Assembly (NCBI GenBank): GCA_937907435.1
Contig: CALCIA010000338.1
Span: 1-6,347, forward strand
Reading direction: 5' to 3'
DNA from: an uncultured Actinomycetes bacterium
Lineage (GTDB): Bacteria; Actinomycetota; Thermoleophilia; Solirubrobacterales; 70-9
DNA: 6,347 nucleotides
Numbering within the stretch: position 1 is the first letter of the stretch; the number at the start of each line of letters is the position of its first letter. Position numbers and translations under genes: made by a program. The notes beneath the pieces were generated by a model. That model was not told the DNA's origin, made no database searches, and worked only from the letters and a program-made list of their open reading frames with translations. Of this stretch, positions 5,309 to 6,347 are shown piece by piece.

Positions 5309-6240
5309 CCCCGGTCGGACTCTTCTTCGCCCTCGCGTTCCTGCTGGCCCTCGCCGCGGGTCGGGAGATCCTGGTCGCGCGCGCCGCGCGGCGAGCTGTT
5401 CGAAATGCGCCTGTGAGGCGCATTTCGAACAGCGGAAGGGATGGCGACGGTCAAGGCGGGTCCGGGGTGCCGGCGGCGGGGCGCCCGGGCGCGCCACGGC
5501 CCGCCGCACCGGCCGGCTCTGGGCGGCCGCTCGGCGAATCGTGGGCGCGGGCGGCGCTCTGGCTCGACCTCCCCGAGCGCCTGCGCCGCTCCGGCCTCGA
5601 AGCCCGCCTGCCGTTGCCGGCCCTCTTGCTCGGCAAGCTCGCCGGCGCCTGTCTCGGCGTCATCCTCGCCTTCGCGGCGGCGCCCGCGGCGCCGGGACGG
5701 ATCGGGATCGCGGTCGCGCTCGGGCTCCCGGTGGCGGGCTTCTTCGTCCCCGACGCGCTGCTCGAGCGGGCGGCGCGCCGCCGTCGCCGGCGCCTGGTCG
5801 CGGCGCTTCCCGACGCTCTCGACCTGCTCGCGGTCAGCATCGCCTCCGGACGCGGTCCCGGCGAGGGGCTGGCGCAGCTCGCCCGGGCGGGGGAGGGGCC
5901 GCTGGCGGAGGAGATGCGGATCGCGGTCGCCGAGCTCTCTTGCGGCAGCCCGCTCAGCGCCGCGCTCGCCGCCCTCCGCGCCCGCGTCCCCGGCTCGGAG
6001 ATGGCGACGCTGGTCGCCTCGATCGAGCGCTCGCGCCGTTTTGGCTCGCCGCTCGCCGAGCAGCTGCGCCGGCAGGCGACCGCCCTGCGCCGCGAGGGCC
6101 GCCGCGCGGTGGAGGAGCGCGCCGCCCGCGCCGCGCCGAAGATCCAGCTCGTCGTCGCCCTGGTCCTCGTCCCCTCGGTGATGCTGATGATCGCCGCGGG
6201 CCTGATCGCCAACGCCGGGACGCTGCTCTCAGGATTCTAG
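5305..6240 (+). CDS. tadC: Tad pilus inner-membrane platform protein TadC (T2SSF domain), carrying an in-frame palindrome
   Basis: A 311-aa membrane protein, the second T2SSF subunit of the pilus platform. A membrane segment occurs at residues 4-18, two more at about 106-126 and 132-150, and a C-terminal one at about 281-303. The T2SSF domain spans about 164-285, with LPDALDLLAVSIASGRGPGEGLAQLA and RRQATALRREGRRAVEERAARAAPKIQL. Residues 31-43 (AVRNAPVRRISNS) are encoded exactly by a perfect 39-nt palindrome and are followed by a Gly/Pro-rich stretch (44-75). These look like an insertion in a flexible linker before LRRSGLEARL, where family-like sequence resumes. The frame stays open through the element, so the protein is probably functional. 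GTG start overlaps the tadB stop (GTGA) and lacks a strong ribosome binding site, consistent with coupling. It is the last gene of the visible operon. Confidence 0.9.
   Translation: MTPVGLFFALAFLLALAAGREILVARAARRAVRNAPVRRISNSGRDGDGQGGSGVPAAGRPGAPRPAAPAGSGRPLGESWARAALWLDLPERLRRSGLEARLPLPALLLGKLAGACLGVILAFAAAPAAPGRIGIAVALGLPVAGFFVPDALLERAARRRRRRLVAALPDALDLLAVSIASGRGPGEGLAQLARAGEGPLAEEMRIAVAELSCGSPLSAALAALRARVPGSEMATLVASIERSRRFGSPLAEQLRRQATALRREGRRAVEERAARAAPKIQLVVALVLVPSVMLMIAAGLIANAGTLLSGF
5395..5433. repeat. Perfect 39-nt palindrome inside tadC (element 2)
   Basis: GCTGTTCGAAATGCGCC (5395-5411) and GGCGCATTTCGAACAGC (5417-5433) are exact reverse complements, separated by TGTGA. The 17-bp stem has no mismatch. 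It begins on a codon boundary of tadC and fills exactly 13 codons without a stop. Outer heptamers and geometry match element 1 at 3314-3352, while the inner ten bases of each arm differ. Perfect pairing inside a coding region is not explained by protein constraint and suggests an inserted palindromic element or selected RNA/DNA structure. Confidence 0.92.
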
Positions 6241-6297
6241 GTTCACTGTGGTTGATGCCGGGACGGGGCTGGTAGGGACGGCGGGGGTTCGGGGGGC

Positions 6298-6333
6298 GGG
6301 TGTCCTGGGCTCCTCATGGGGGTCCTGGCAGGC
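6298..6333 (-). repeat. Right copy of the 36-bp inverted repeat
   Basis: An exact reverse complement of bases 1-36, located 58 bases after the tadC stop. It lies in the 107-bp non-coding end of the window, which otherwise contains only G-rich sequence with no gene that I can see. See the left copy for interpretation. Confidence 0.85.
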
Positions 6334-6347
6334 TGTGACCCCCATGA
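6314..6347. terminator. Hairpin after tadC, cut by the window end; possible terminator
   Basis: tcatgggggtc (6314-6324) pairs perfectly with gacccccatga (6337-6347) across a 12-nt loop. The right arm runs into the last base of the window. If the following bases continue as in the left-edge repeat (ggagccc...), the stem would lengthen to about 27 bp. Position after the last operon gene suits a terminator or an intergenic palindromic repeat. Any T-tract would be outside the window. Confidence 0.5.

Noticed and set aside
1802..5509. A 1235-codon open frame on the minus strand across the whole tad operon
   Set aside because: It is antisense to five genes with clear conserved motifs, and its translation is Arg/Ser/Pro-rich low complexity without any domain. 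Long antisense frames are usual in very GC-rich DNA.
5441..6181. ATG frame beginning just after the tadC palindrome, behind a ggaaggg run
   Set aside because: It is out of frame with TadC, and its translation is Arg/Ser/Pro-rich noise. The TadC frame runs through the palindrome without a stop and carries the conserved domain.
1..6333. Composite transposon bounded by the 36-bp inverted repeats
   Set aside because: No transposase, integrase or resolvase is encoded, no target-site duplication can be seen, and the contents look like ordinary chromosomal genes in the same base composition.
1..6347. CRISPR array, tRNA or rRNA genes
   Set aside because: I saw no regularly spaced direct repeats, no tRNA-like cloverleaf and no conserved rRNA sequence anywhere in the window.

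Overview
The window is very GC-rich (roughly 70-75% by eye), uses ATG, GTG and TTG starts, and packs its genes with 4-nt ATGA/GTGA overlaps. This, with a secretin-less Tad/Flp pilus cluster, points to a high-GC Gram-positive actinobacterium. The protein style (Ala/Arg/Gly-rich, with an ArsR-like regulator and an OmpR-type response regulator next to tad genes) suggests the Thermoleophilia/Solirubrobacterales group. That placement is inference, not proof.

Layout. (1) 1-154: left edge with one arm of a 36-bp inverted repeat that recurs at the right edge, then a leader with helically phased TTTCCCSG repeats. (2) 155-898 (+): OmpR/PhoB-type response regulator. (3) 899-960: a strong hairpin between convergent genes, probably a bidirectional terminator. 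(4) 961-1551 (-): ArsR-like winged-helix regulator starting at TTG. (5) 1552-1778: divergent, comparatively AT-rich intergenic region that should hold promoters for both flanking units. (6) 1779-6240 (+): one operon of a sensor-less histidine kinase, cpaB (SAF-domain pilus assembly protein), a possible 27-codon ORF, cpaF/tadA (secretion ATPase), tadB and tadC (inner-membrane platform). (7) 6241-6347: no gene; contains the right copy of the 36-bp inverted repeat and a hairpin cut by the window edge.

How the genes work together. CpaF, TadB and TadC form the cytoplasmic motor and membrane platform of a Tad/Flp-type pilus or a related type IV filament machine, and CpaB is an accessory assembly protein. 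No pilin, TadE/TadF pseudopilin, TadV/CpaA peptidase, or TadZ/CpaE ATPase is in the window, so the set is incomplete here. A histidine kinase leads the operon, and an OmpR-type response regulator and an ArsR-like regulator sit just upstream, so the machine may be under two-component control. The pairing is not shown by the sequence.

The most unusual structure is a pair of 39-nt palindromes of identical architecture (17-nt arms, 5-nt loop, shared outer GCTGTTC/GAACRGC), both inside the tad operon. One lies at the only non-overlapping junction between recognised operon genes, just before cpaF. The other is a perfect palindrome occupying exactly 13 in-frame codons of tadC. They look like a small dispersed palindromic element that can insert into coding sequence without breaking it.
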